Source of the DNA: Brucella daejeonensis
GTDB taxonomy: Bacteria > Pseudomonadota > Alphaproteobacteria > Rhizobiales > Rhizobiaceae
Direction: 5' to 3'
NCBI RefSeq assembly: GCF_014199265.1
Contig: NZ_JACIJG010000008.1
Span: 1-64,000, forward strand
DNA length: 64,000 nt
Part shown: in pieces, positions 9,099-16,951 of the stretch
How the letters are laid out: each line of letters opens with the position of its first letter
How positions within the stretch are numbered: position 1 is the first letter of the stretch
Made by a program: the position numbers and the translations under genes
The notes under the pieces: generated by a model
The model's input: only the letters and a program-made list of their open reading frames with translations
Database searches by the model: none
Told to the model about the DNA's origin: nothing

Positions 9099-10271
9099 TT
9101 ATCCCAAAAGGCTGTTGTTCTGTTTGTGAATGAGCAGCATCGTGGCCGTATTGCCGAGAATGCGCTCGTTGGAAATCATGAGCTGTGCGGAATGTGCATC
9201 GCGCAGATGGCGTCCGAGGCTGTAGGGCGTGCCGTTCTTGTAGCCCATGATGCCGCAAACCAGCATGGCGTGGTTGATGATCTGGAGGATGGTCTGCGAG
9301 GCGGCAATCTTGAGATTGTTCATCGCAATCGCAAAACCCATCGAGGCCAGCTTGTCGGGATCGTGCTTCGCGTCGCGATAGGTCTTGAGACAGGCGACGA
9401 TTTCCGACTTCAGCATCTGAAGCATGTTGGATGCTTCGGCAACACGCAATACGCCCGGCTGCGGTGCGCCCGGATTGCGCCGCGCGGCGGCGCGCACGAA
9501 TGCCTGTGCCCGGTTGACCGCATCGACGGCGATGCCGTACCAGAGCGAACTCCACAGCGTATGCGACTGCGCCAGCATGGATTGCGCCGCGATTTCGGCG
9601 AAGGGATGCGGCAGTATCTGCACCTTTTTTGCCTCGCCGCGGAAGACGAAACCTTCGGAGCAGGTGCCGCGCATGCCGAGCGTGTCCCAGTCATTGGTCT
9701 TTTCGAGCGTATACTGGTCCTTGAGGAACACCGTCATCACCTGATCGGACGAAGCCGCGTCCTTGTGTGCGCGCGACGTGATCAGGATGGCGTCGGCGTA
9801 GACGCCGTAAGAGATGACCGTTGCATTCTTCTCCAGGCGGCACGTGTCGCCTTCGACCTCGATGGCGCAGATCGAATTGCGCAGATCGCCACCGATGCCG
9901 CCCTCCGTCGTCGCGGAAGCGAGCAGCAACTGCTCCCTGGCGATCCGCCGCATGAAATCGCGATGCCAGTCTACCGACTGGCCATGTTCCACGAGGCTCG
10001 AGAGCTTGATGTGATGCATGGCGAAAATCATCGCGCTCGACGCGCAGGACTGGCCCAGGATGCAGCACAGTTCGGCAATCTGGTCGATTCCGGCGCTTTC
10101 GCCGCCCAGTTCGCCCGGCACCTGAATGCCGAGCAGGCCTTCGGCCTTCATCGCGTCGATCGCCTCACGCGGGAAGCGGCCTTCCTTATCGACGCCATCG
10201 GAAAATTTGCCCGCTATGGCCGCAACGCGGCCCATGCGCTCTGAAAGACTGTTCCCCGCACCGACATTCAT
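9099..10271 (-). CDS. Acyl-CoA dehydrogenase family flavoprotein
   Basis: A 390-residue protein with the acyl-CoA dehydrogenase layout: N-terminal helical domain with [14 protein letters not shown], a middle beta domain with [21 protein letters not shown] and GTCSEGFVF, and a C-terminal helical bundle. It probably binds FAD. In this operon the natural substrate may be the aminoacyl thioester on the carrier protein rather than a fatty acyl-CoA, so an oxidised (dehydro- or imino-) amino acid is possible; that is inference. Its ATG overlaps the carrier-protein TAA by one base (TAATG), which implies coupled translation. Confidence 0.85.
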   Translation of the reverse strand: MNVGAGNSLSERMGRVAAIAGKFSDGVDKEGRFPREAIDAMKAEGLLGIQVPGELGGESAGIDQIAELCCILGQSCASSAMIFAMHHIKLSSLVEHGQSVDWHRDFMRRIAREQLLLASATTEGGIGGDLRNSICAIEVEGDTCRLEKNATVISYGVYADAILITSRAHKDAASSDQVMTVFLKDQYTLEKTNDWDTLGMRGTCSEGFVFRGEAKKVQILPHPFAEIAAQSMLAQSHTLWSSLWYGIAVDAVNRAQAFVRAAARRNPGAPQPGVLRVAEASNMLQMLKSEIVACLKTYRDAKHDPDKLASMGFAIAMNNLKIAASQTILQIINHAMLVCGIMGYKNGTPYSLGRHLRDAHSAQLMISNERILGNTATMLLIHKQNNSLLG

Positions 10272-10522
10272 TATACGGCCTCTTTATCCTTGAGAATCTG
10301 GCTGATCGTCTGTTCGATGGCCTTGATGCTCGCGAAAGACTTGCGGTTGAGATACTGGTCCGGGAATTCGATATCGAACCTGTCTTCGAGACCGAGCATG
10401 AGCTGGACCGATGCAAAGGACGACAGGCCCGCGCTGTAAAGATCGGCGTCGTCGGCGATGTCCGTCACCGGCGTCGGCAATCCGCCGACCCTGGACAGAA
10501 GTTCGCGAATGGATTCGTTCAT
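10271..10522 (-). CDS. Acyl carrier protein (aminoacyl carrier)
   Basis: An 83-residue carrier protein. The phosphopantetheine attachment site is Ser35 in AGLSSFASVQ, which differs from the DSL of fatty-acid ACP. The helix after it (LMLGLEDRFDIEFPD) is typical. ATG 10522 is preceded by AGGGAG eight bases away; the frame is open further upstream but without a site. As first gene of the operon followed by an acyl-CoA dehydrogenase and the amino acid:[CP] ligase, it is the expected acceptor of the activated amino acid. It is too divergent to be the housekeeping AcpP. Confidence 0.9.
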   Translation of the reverse strand: MNESIRELLSRVGGLPTPVTDIADDADLYSAGLSSFASVQLMLGLEDRFDIEFPDQYLNRKSFASIKAIEQTISQILKDKEAV

Positions 10523-10834
10523 ATTCAATCTCCCTGCATGTCTGCCCAAGTGGAATGTTCGCGTCTGGGTTGACGGAGCGTCCGGCCTTTGAGCTTCCCT
10601 GAAAAGCCATGGCAACTGTTCGAAATTCTCGTCGATTATGCAAGCGGCATATTGTGAATATTAGTTAGTTCGTAAATACGTCGCCGTGCGTTTCGCCTTA
10701 TCTGCCCTTGCAAGCCTTTATTTTCTGTTGACGTGACTGAGCGGCAATCCGCCAGATCTGGAGAAGTGCTTATATAGTTAAATATTCGATGACAAGATGT
10801 ATTGTATTGCCCGCAAGAGTTGCGGATACGACTT
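10523..10834. other. Intergenic region upstream of the carrier-protein operon
   Basis: This 312-base gap separates the carrier-protein operon from the truncated haemoglobin gene, both on the minus strand. It should hold the operon promoter. It becomes AT-rich around 10655-10690 and 10770-10810, but I see no strong palindrome or convincing terminator. No small gene with a good ribosome-binding site is evident. Confidence 0.4.
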
Positions 10835-11254
10835 TCAGAGGGGGCGGCGTGAATGCCTCGGCGTGGAAATTTTTCCCGTATGGGTGGCGATTGCCATTTC
10901 GAAGCTGTCGGCGATGCGCCGTGCGCGGTCGATGAAGATGATCGCAGCTTCCGGTGGAAAAATCTCGCGCGCGGTTTGTTCGAACAGGTCCAGCCAGCGG
11001 TCGAAGTGTTCGTTTGCCAGCGCCAGTTTCAGGTGGGGCGGCATGGGGCGCCCCTCATAGCCGCCGGTCTTGAGGATGACGGACGACCAGAAGGCGGCAA
11101 TCTGCGCGATGTGATGGTCCCAGTCGTGCACTGCCCTGGCGAAGATTGGACCGATGACGGCGTCTTCACGCGCTCGTCCATAAAACGTGGCCACCAGCTT
11201 GTGAATGGAGGTCGTGTCGATGGAGGGATGCGGCTGATTGATGAGAACGGTCAT
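10835..11254 (-). CDS. Group III-like truncated haemoglobin
   Basis: A 139-residue globin of the truncated (2-over-2) type. Visible signs are LVATFYGRAREDAVIGPIF, the helix-E/F region FWSSVILKTGGYEGRPM, and the proximal-histidine segment NEHFDRWLDLFEQTA. The residue pattern is closest to group III truncated globins. It would bind haem and O2 or NO in the cytoplasm. ATG 11254 gives a family-length protein; the frame runs upstream to 11350 without a plausible start. In this group of organisms the gene is sometimes misnamed as a translocase subunit. Confidence 0.8.
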   Translation of the reverse strand: MTVLINQPHPSIDTTSIHKLVATFYGRAREDAVIGPIFARAVHDWDHHIAQIAAFWSSVILKTGGYEGRPMPPHLKLALANEHFDRWLDLFEQTAREIFPPEAAIIFIDRARRIADSFEMAIATHTGKISTPRHSRRPL

Positions 11255-12145
11255 GATCGTATGTCCGGGTGCCTGTAATGGCGGGAGTTGCGGGCTGCGC
11301 CACCGATATAGTCGTTCGATCCCCCGCAATCCAGTGAAGCGTTGCCGCACGGTTTCCGCTGGCAGCGTGGAGAGGAGGTTGACTGTTGTCCAACTCGCCC
11401 AAACGATAAAACCGAAAGAATCGATAAGAGTATCTTCGTTAACCTAAGAAAGTTAAAGTCCATTTTTACGATAGACAGAAAATACAAAATTTTATATCCA
11501 TTTTTCGGGAAAGCACAGCCTGTAGACGAAGTATTCCAAGATCAAAATGGAATATTATGAGTTGCTTATATAATATTTTGGATTGGTTTCTTTTCGGCAG
11601 GGTAAGGATGGCGGTCCCGTTCATTTTTGAGGATGTGGGTTTTGCTATGGAGAACCCTTCATTGAGTTTGCATGGCGTGAACCGTCTCTTCTCTTGGAGT
11701 TCAGGTTGCCAAATGAGCCGATAGCGCCTCAAACCAAAGTCGTTGAACTGACAGATGAGGAGAAAAAACGAAGGGCAAAGGTCAGGATGACAGGTGGGCC
11801 GGTTCCCACGAAATATCAGAGGTCATGAAGGCCGGGGGCTTCGCATTGATGCGAAATTCGCAAGGCGATGAGTTGGCGGCGGAAGGATGTTCCGCCTGCA
11901 ACATGGACATACAGACGGAAATACCGGTCGATGCTTGCTGAAATCGTGACATGGCTGGCAAGGTTTTCGTCAAGTCAGGTCGTTGCCCGGATTACAGGCG
12001 TCCACGAAAACATGACGTGTTGGCGTTGAAGTTGGCTTCGCCATTTATTGGCGGTGCGACGAAAGGCAGGACCGCGGTGTCCGCATAAAGAATACTCTTC
12101 CTTTACAACGCTCTGCCGGTTTTGACTGGCGTATAAGGAGATAAA
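11255..12145. other. AT-rich gene-poor gap
   Basis: An 891-base stretch without a convincing intact gene. It is strikingly AT-rich from about 11400 to 11600 compared with the surrounding sequence. A protein-like open stretch lacking a start lies at 11631-11828 and is listed separately. The last 100 bases should contain the promoter of the lipase-like gene, whose ribosome-binding site AAGGAG is at about 12136. The composition suggests decayed or transferred DNA. Confidence 0.4.
11631..11828 (+). pseudogene. Possible gene remnant, family unknown
   Basis: After an in-frame TGA at 11628-11630 the frame stays open to a TGA at 11826-11828. It reads like real protein, with IEFAWREPSLLLEF followed by a charged segment LTDEEKKRRAKVRM and an ending TKYQRS. 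There is no start codon with a ribosome-binding site. A different frame begins with ATG 11609 behind AGGGTAAGG and closes at 11725-11727, which would fit a frameshifted remnant. I do not recognise a family. Confidence 0.25.
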
Positions 12146-13462
12146 ATGAAATCCATCCTCAAGAAAAACGCTCTCAGGCTCACGGTTGTTGCTTTTGCAA
12201 CGATCGGCGCGAGTGCATCGGCTTTGGCCGAACCGGATGTGCCGCCGTTTTATGCAGCGGTGATGCAGATGAAGCCTGAAGGCAAGCTTGGTCAGGTCAT
12301 CAGCAAGGAAAAAATCTCTACGTCGATCGAAGGCGCTCAGGCCTGGCGAATTGCCTATATTTCCTCGGACGTCAATGATCGCAAGACGATTTCGACCGGC
12401 TTTCTGGTTGCTCCCATTGGCGATGCCCCGAAGGAAGGGCGGCCGGTGATTTCCTGGGCGCATGGCACGACGGGCACGGCGCAGAATTGCGGCCCCTCGC
12501 AAGTGGTCAGCCCGGCGGCCCCGTTGAACCTGTATTTCCTTCCTGATGGTAACGCATCGACGGATTATGGCGCCCCTGCACTCGATACTTTCATCAAGGC
12601 CGGTTACGTCGTCGTCGCGACGGATTATCAGGGTCTGGGCGGTGGCGGCAAGCACCAGTATACTGTTGCGGCAACCAACGGTCGGGATGCCATCAATGCC
12701 ATTCGTGCTGCGGGTGACGTGAAGGAAACCGGAGCTGGAAAGAAGGCTCTTATCTATGGCTGGTCGCAGGGGGGCGGAACAACCATTGCTGCCGCCAGTT
12801 CGGGCGATTACATCAATCAGACAGGTACGGCTTTCGACGGCATTGAACTCGTCGGATTTGTCGCCATGGCGCCGCAGGATATCGCGGCCGCAGCTTCTAA
12901 AGGCGAGATAACCGAAGCATCGAGCCAAGCCATGCTGGGGCGCTTGGTGAATCACTTTGCCGGCAACGTGTTCGATTTTACGCACTTTGCACAGAACATC
13001 TGGGCGACACAGTCAGCGTTTCCCGACAAGCTTAAGCTGACGGACATCTTCACGGATGACGGTGCCAAAATCGTTGACGAAATCATGTCGAACAAATGTA
13101 TCCATGTGGCTTCGGATTCGTTGAACTACGCGCTGGGCGATAAATTCAGTTCAATGCTGAAACCCACACCGACGAATGCCAAGGCATGGGCAGATGCCAT
13201 GCTGGCGGGCAGCGTTCCGAATGCCAAGCCGGTTGCTCCCGTCCTTGTTTACTGGGGCACGAAGGACACGGTCGTTCCACCGGTCATGGGTGAGATTTAT
13301 CGGGAACAGATGTGCAAATTGGGCGGTAACGTTACGCGTGTGCAGTTGCCGGGCCAACAGAGCCATTTCAGCACGCCTGCTGCTGCACTGCCGCTGTATC
13401 TGCCCTGGATCACTGATCGGTTCGCCGGTAAAACTGCGGCTGATGGCTGCGCCGCTCAGTAA
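12146..13462 (+). CDS. Secreted lipase-like alpha/beta hydrolase
   Basis: A 438-residue protein with a Sec signal peptide (positively charged KSILKKN, hydrophobic core, cleavage near ASALAEP) followed by an alpha/beta hydrolase resembling the secretory-lipase (LIP) family. The nucleophile elbow is GWSQGG. Asp in YWGTKDTVVPP and His in PGQQSHFSTP complete a triad. The oxyanion region is SWAHGTTGTAQNCGPS, with cysteines that may form disulfides in the periplasm. ATG 12146 is preceded by AAGGAGATAAA. It stands alone. The substrate, probably a lipid or aromatic ester, cannot be deduced. Confidence 0.82.
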   Translation: MKSILKKNALRLTVVAFATIGASASALAEPDVPPFYAAVMQMKPEGKLGQVISKEKISTSIEGAQAWRIAYISSDVNDRKTISTGFLVAPIGDAPKEGRPVISWAHGTTGTAQNCGPSQVVSPAAPLNLYFLPDGNASTDYGAPALDTFIKAGYVVVATDYQGLGGGGKHQYTVAATNGRDAINAIRAAGDVKETGAGKKALIYGWSQGGGTTIAAASSGDYINQTGTAFDGIELVGFVAMAPQDIAAAASKGEITEASSQAMLGRLVNHFAGNVFDFTHFAQNIWATQSAFPDKLKLTDIFTDDGAKIVDEIMSNKCIHVASDSLNYALGDKFSSMLKPTPTNAKAWADAMLAGSVPNAKPVAPVLVYWGTKDTVVPPVMGEIYREQMCKLGGNVTRVQLPGQQSHFSTPAAALPLYLPWITDRFAGKTAADGCAAQ

Positions 13463-13563
13463 GCCCGATGTGGTGGCATTCCCGGCTCATCGGTCTCCAC
13501 GATCCGATGTGAATATCCGGGAAGCGAGCCGCGACAGTTTATTGATGGCTTGAAAACAGTTTG

Positions 13564-13590
13564 CCAGGAGGAACACCGGTTTCCTCCTGG
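13564..13590. terminator. Hairpin downstream of the lipase gene
   Basis: Perfect ten-base arms CCAGGAGGAA and TTCCTCCTGG enclose a seven-base loop about 100 bases after the lipase stop. A run of seven T residues follows only about 20 bases later, so it is not a textbook intrinsic terminator, though it may end that transcript. Confidence 0.4.
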
Positions 13591-13616
13591 CACAGGCTGC
13601 CGCAATGGCTTTTTTT

Positions 13617-13642
13617 AGAACCTGTGCCAAAGTCGCCATAAG
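13617..13642 (+). repeat. Dispersed intergenic repeat (family B)
   Basis: AGAACCTGTGCCAAAGTCGCC is one of at least five copies in the window of a motif close to GAGCCTGTTCCAAAAGTCGCC. The other copies are near 21677, 21813, 41128 (reverse) and 41742. All are in gaps between genes. Confidence 0.6.
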
Positions 13643-13701
13643 CGGTTGCAATCTTGCGGTGATGACACGGTTCTATCACGCTATCCTCGACGCAAGGCGT
13701 T

Positions 13702-13858
13702 GAAGCGTGTCGCGCTCAATCACATTCGGGCGGTACACTTTAAGTTTTTGTTTTGACGCATGTCTTTATCCCGTCGAAGCGGGACTAGAAATCAGTCCAG
13801 TAGACTGATTTCCCTGCGTAGCCGGTTTCCACTTTCGGGAGACAGGCTGTAGGATTGC
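13702..13858. repeat. Intergenic repeat (family C) before tRNA-Met
   Basis: It starts with GAAGCGTGTCGCGCTCAAT, continues through TTTTTGTTTTGACGCATG and ends with CCGGTTTCCACTTTCGGGAGA. A shorter copy of its first part is at 19936-19984 behind ctrA. An internal perfect hairpin AATCAGTC-CAGTA-GACTGATT is present near 13791-13811. It is non-coding and resembles repeats widespread in this bacterial group. Confidence 0.6.
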
Positions 13859-13956
13859 CTTCCCGCGAAATGATGCCGATTATCGCTAGCCGTAGCATTG
13901 GGCCAATAATGGTCCATCTAGCTTGCTGCGCCATTTTTATAATGAAATCAGAGTTT

Positions 13957-14033
13957 TGGTAGCGGAGGAGGGATTCGAACCCCCGACACAAGGATTATGA
14001 TTCCTCTGCTCTAACCTACTGAGCTACTCCGCC
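13957..14033 (-). tRNA. tRNA-Met(CAT), elongator type
   Basis: The complement folds into a full cloverleaf of 77 bases including an encoded CCA. The acceptor arms are GGCGGAG and CTCCGCT (one G-U pair at the end), the D arm is in GCTCAGTAGGTTAGAGC, and the anticodon loop ATCATAA lies between GAGGA and TCCTT. The T arm contains GGTTCGAATCC. Anticodon CAT with this D arm and G1-U72 pairing indicates elongator methionine tRNA, though the tRNA-Ile2 (lysidine) type also has CAT and cannot be wholly excluded. Confidence 0.92.
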
Positions 14034-14219
14034 ACGCGTCGCTTTACAGAGACGATCTCACAGTCACCGTTTCCAGTAAGGCAAATCATCGTTCCTGCAA
14101 GGAATGGCGGCGGTATATGTGGGGAATGAAAAGCTGTCAAGCACTCTTCGCATAGCTTTCGTCTTGTTTTCTATCATTTGCACCGATAAGGAACTCCGTA
14201 TCAATAAAGGCTTGGTTTT

Positions 14220-15176
14220 ATGGCACCTCGTATTGCGGTTTTGGGTTGCGGCTATTGGGGCGGCAACCACATTCGTACCCTGAAGAGCCTCGGAGTCCTT
14301 CAGGCAGTTTCAGATTCACGGACAGAACAGGCGGAACGCTTCGCGACCGAGTTCAACGTTCCCAGCGTTCCCGTCGACGAATTGTTCTCCCGTCCGGATA
14401 TTGACGGCATCGTTCTCGCATTGCCGGCGCAGTTTCATGCGCAATATGCCATCGAGGCCGTGAAGAACGGCAAGGACGTTCTGGTCGAAAAGCCGATCGC
14501 GCTCGATATTCCGGCCGCCGAGGCCGAAGTCGAGGCCGCGCGCGACAATGGCCGGATTTTCATGGTCGGTCATGTTTTGCGCTTCCATCCGGCTTTCGAG
14601 AAGCTGCTCGACATGGTGAAGAGTGGCGAACTTGGCGATATTCGCTATGTGCATTCGCATCGCGTCGGGCTTGGAAAATTTCACAGCGAATTCGACGCCC
14701 TGTGGGACCTTGCGCCGCACGATCTCTCGATGATCCTTGCCATCACCGGCGAGGAACCGACCGCAGTTCGCGGCGAAGGCGTCGCGACGCTCGATCATCT
14801 CAGCGATTTCGCCCATCTTCATCTGGAATTCCCGAACGGTATTCGCGGACATCTGTTCGCCTCGCGGCTGAATGCCTATCGCGAACGCCGCCTGAGCGTT
14901 ACCGGCACCAAGGGCATGGCGGTGTTCGACGACGGTGAGCCCTGGGACCGCAAACTTGCGCTCTACAGCCATGAAGTCTGGCGGGAAGACGACCGCTGGT
15001 CTTTCAAATCCGCGGAGCCTGCCTATATTCCGGTCGAGGAAGGGATGCCCCTGACCCGCGAATTGCAGCATTTCCTGCATTGCATCGAAACACGCGAAAA
15101 GCCGCGTACGGATGGCTGGGAGGCGATCAGCGTTCTGCGTATCCTTACCGAAGGTACGGTGCGCCATCCCCGATAG
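14220..15176 (+). CDS. gnnA: Gfo/Idh/MocA oxidoreductase, probably UDP-GlcNAc 3-dehydrogenase
   Basis: A 318-residue NAD-dependent oxidoreductase with N-terminal Rossmann motif VLGCGYWGGNHIRTL and the family Lys motif VEKPIAL. It is followed 157 bases later by a DegT-type aminotransferase. In bacteria making lipid A from 2,3-diamino-2,3-dideoxyglucose, this pair (GnnA, GnnB) oxidises C3 of UDP-GlcNAc and transaminates the ketone. Brucella-group lipid A is known to contain diaminoglucose, which supports the call. An alternative is a WbpB-like dehydrogenase for another 3-amino sugar. ATG 14220 has only a weak AAGG ribosome-binding site. Confidence 0.75.
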   Translation: MAPRIAVLGCGYWGGNHIRTLKSLGVLQAVSDSRTEQAERFATEFNVPSVPVDELFSRPDIDGIVLALPAQFHAQYAIEAVKNGKDVLVEKPIALDIPAAEAEVEAARDNGRIFMVGHVLRFHPAFEKLLDMVKSGELGDIRYVHSHRVGLGKFHSEFDALWDLAPHDLSMILAITGEEPTAVRGEGVATLDHLSDFAHLHLEFPNGIRGHLFASRLNAYRERRLSVTGTKGMAVFDDGEPWDRKLALYSHEVWREDDRWSFKSAEPAYIPVEEGMPLTRELQHFLHCIETREKPRTDGWEAISVLRILTEGTVRHPR

Positions 15177-15333
15177 GGGGGGCTGCGCGGTTCGCTTTAC
15201 GCCGCGTCAAGCGGTGTTACAGGAATCGCAAAACTTTGAACGCGCCAGCCATGGCAGGGCAGGGCGCAAGCGAATAAACAGGTTGCCGAGGATTCGCACA
15301 TAGACTGTGCGGGCCAGATATATTGGAGCCAAC

Positions 15334-16458
15334 ATGCAGTTCATTGATCTTGGAGCGCAGCGCGCGCGTATCGAAGACCGTCTCAATGCCGCCATTTCCA
15401 AGGTTGTTGCGGAAGGCCGTTATATTCTTGGACCGGAAGTCGCCGAATTCGAAAAGAAGCTCGGCGAATATCTGGGCGTCGAGCATGTGATTGCCTGCGC
15501 CAACGGCACCGACGCCTTGCAGATGCCCTTGATGGCACGGGGTATCGGTCCGGGTCATGCGGTTTTCGTCCCCTCCTTCACTTTTGCCGCCACGGCGGAA
15601 GTCGTCGCGCTTGTTGGCGCGGAGCCGGTATTCGTCGATGTGGATCCGGACAGCTACAACATGAATGTCGAGCAGCTTGAAGCTGCCGTCGCCGCTATCC
15701 GCAAGGAAGGCCGTCTGGAGCCGAAGGCGATCATCCCGGTCGATCTGTTCGGTCTGGCTGCCGATTATAACGGCATCACGGCCATTGCCGACCGTGAAGG
15801 CCTGTTCATCATAGAAGATGCAGCCCAGTCCATCGGCGGCAAGCGCGACAATGTCATGTGCGGCGCTTTCGGTCATGTCGGGTCGACCAGCTTCTATCCG
15901 GCCAAGCCGCTCGGCTGCTATGGCGATGGCGGTGCGATGTTCACGAACGATGCGGAGCTTGCCGACACGCTGCGTTCGGTCCTGTTCCACGGCAAGGGCG
16001 AAACGCAATACGACAATGTCCGCATTGGCATCAATTCGCGTCTCGACACGATCCAGGCCGCTGTTCTCCTTGAGAAGCTGGCGATCCTCGAAGATGAAAT
16101 GGAAGCCCGCGACCGTATTGCCAAGCGCTACAATGAAGCGCTGAAGGATGTGGTGAAGGTTCCGGCACTTCCTGCTGGCAATCGTTCTGCCTGGGCGCAA
16201 TATTCCATCGAGAGCGAAAACCGCGATGGGCTGAAGGCGCATCTTCAGGCGGAAGCCATTCCTTCGGTTATCTATTATGTGAAGCCGCTGCATCTCCAGA
16301 CGGCCTATAAGCATTATCCGGTCGCGCCGGGCGGTCTGCCGGTTTCCGAAGCCCTGCCATCGCGCATTCTGAGCCTGCCGATGCACCCTTACCTGTCGGA
16401 AGCGGATCAGGACAAGATTATCGGCGCGATCCGTGGTTTCCACGGCAAGAAGAGCTGA
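15334..16458 (+). CDS. gnnB: DegT/DnrJ/EryC1 aminotransferase, probably UDP-3-keto-GlcNAc transaminase
   Basis: A 374-residue PLP-dependent sugar aminotransferase. Family marks are GTDALQMPLMARGIGPG, FVDVDPDSYNMN, the Asp motif IIEDAAQSIGG, and the PLP-lysine segment STSFYPAKPLGCYGDGGAM (Lys in PAKPLG). MQFIDLG at 15334 is the start: TTGGAG lies six bases upstream, and it is the typical N-terminus. With the preceding dehydrogenase it should form UDP-GlcNAc3N for lipid A with two amide-linked chains more than the enteric form. A perfect terminator follows. Confidence 0.8.
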   Translation: MQFIDLGAQRARIEDRLNAAISKVVAEGRYILGPEVAEFEKKLGEYLGVEHVIACANGTDALQMPLMARGIGPGHAVFVPSFTFAATAEVVALVGAEPVFVDVDPDSYNMNVEQLEAAVAAIRKEGRLEPKAIIPVDLFGLAADYNGITAIADREGLFIIEDAAQSIGGKRDNVMCGAFGHVGSTSFYPAKPLGCYGDGGAMFTNDAELADTLRSVLFHGKGETQYDNVRIGINSRLDTIQAAVLLEKLAILEDEMEARDRIAKRYNEALKDVVKVPALPAGNRSAWAQYSIESENRDGLKAHLQAEAIPSVIYYVKPLHLQTAYKHYPVAPGGLPVSEALPSRILSLPMHPYLSEADQDKIIGAIRGFHGKKS

Positions 16459-16483
16459 TCTGCTCTCAATCCAATTGACAGGA

Positions 16484-16508
16484 AACCCGGCGAAAGCCGG
16501 GTTTTTTG
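16484..16508 (+). terminator. Intrinsic terminator after gnnB
   Basis: Perfect eight-base arms AACCCGGC and GCCGGGTT with a GAAA tetraloop, then a T-rich tail. It lies between the convergent gnnB and VOC-family genes, with its tail just before the stop of the latter. Confidence 0.9.
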
Positions 16509-16509
16509 T

Positions 16510-16902
16510 TCAGGTTTGCAGGTTCAGCTGCCAGGAGACGCCATATTTATCCTTGATCCAGGCGAAACGTTTGCTGAAACCGTAATCGTCGAGCGGCATC
16601 AATATCTCGCCGCCATCCGATAGCTTTTCGAAAACGCTGTCCAGTTTTTCCTCGTCGTGAAAATCCACGAAAAGGGAAATGGATGGGTTGAAATCGAACT
16701 GGTGAGGGATGGGGCTGTCGATGACGATCAGCCGATGTTCGGCAAAGGACACCCGGGCGATCTGCACCTTGCCGGGGCTGGCGCTCTCTTCGTCATAAAT
16801 CTTGATCGAGTCGATCTGAAAGTCGGGAAAGATCGAGCGATATGTTTCGAGAGCTGCGCTTGCACTGCCCTGAAACATGAGATGGGTGCAAACCTGTGTC
16901 AT
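16510..16902 (-). CDS. PhnB-like VOC-fold protein
   Basis: A 130-residue protein of the glyoxalase/VOC superfamily, nearest to the PhnB/3-demethylubiquinone methyltransferase-like group. It begins VCTHLMFQGSASAALETY and ends RFAWIKDKYGVSWQLNLQT, where the terminal DKYGVSWQLN is characteristic. Such proteins are often of unknown catalytic role. It is a single gene, convergent to gnnB. Confidence 0.8.
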   Translation of the reverse strand: MTQVCTHLMFQGSASAALETYRSIFPDFQIDSIKIYDEESASPGKVQIARVSFAEHRLIVIDSPIPHQFDFNPSISLFVDFHDEEKLDSVFEKLSDGGEILMPLDDYGFSKRFAWIKDKYGVSWQLNLQT

Positions 16903-16951
16903 GAAGAAAGCCTAACACGGTCCCGCCAGTTCCGGCAATCGGGCTTGTAGG

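Noticed and set aside
8185-9555. A 456-codon version of the amino acid:[carrier protein] ligase
   Set aside because: Residues before MDAQRSF lie within the acyl-CoA dehydrogenase gene in another frame and look like shadow sequence; the family length is about 300.
11466-11732. An 88-codon minus-strand ORF in the AT-rich gap
   Set aside because: No ribosome-binding site, odd composition and no family resemblance; the opposite strand holds the more protein-like stretch.
13957-14033. tRNA-Met as a possible integration site of a genomic island
   Set aside because: The flanking genes look like core genome, no integrase is nearby and no repeat of the tRNA 3' end was seen.
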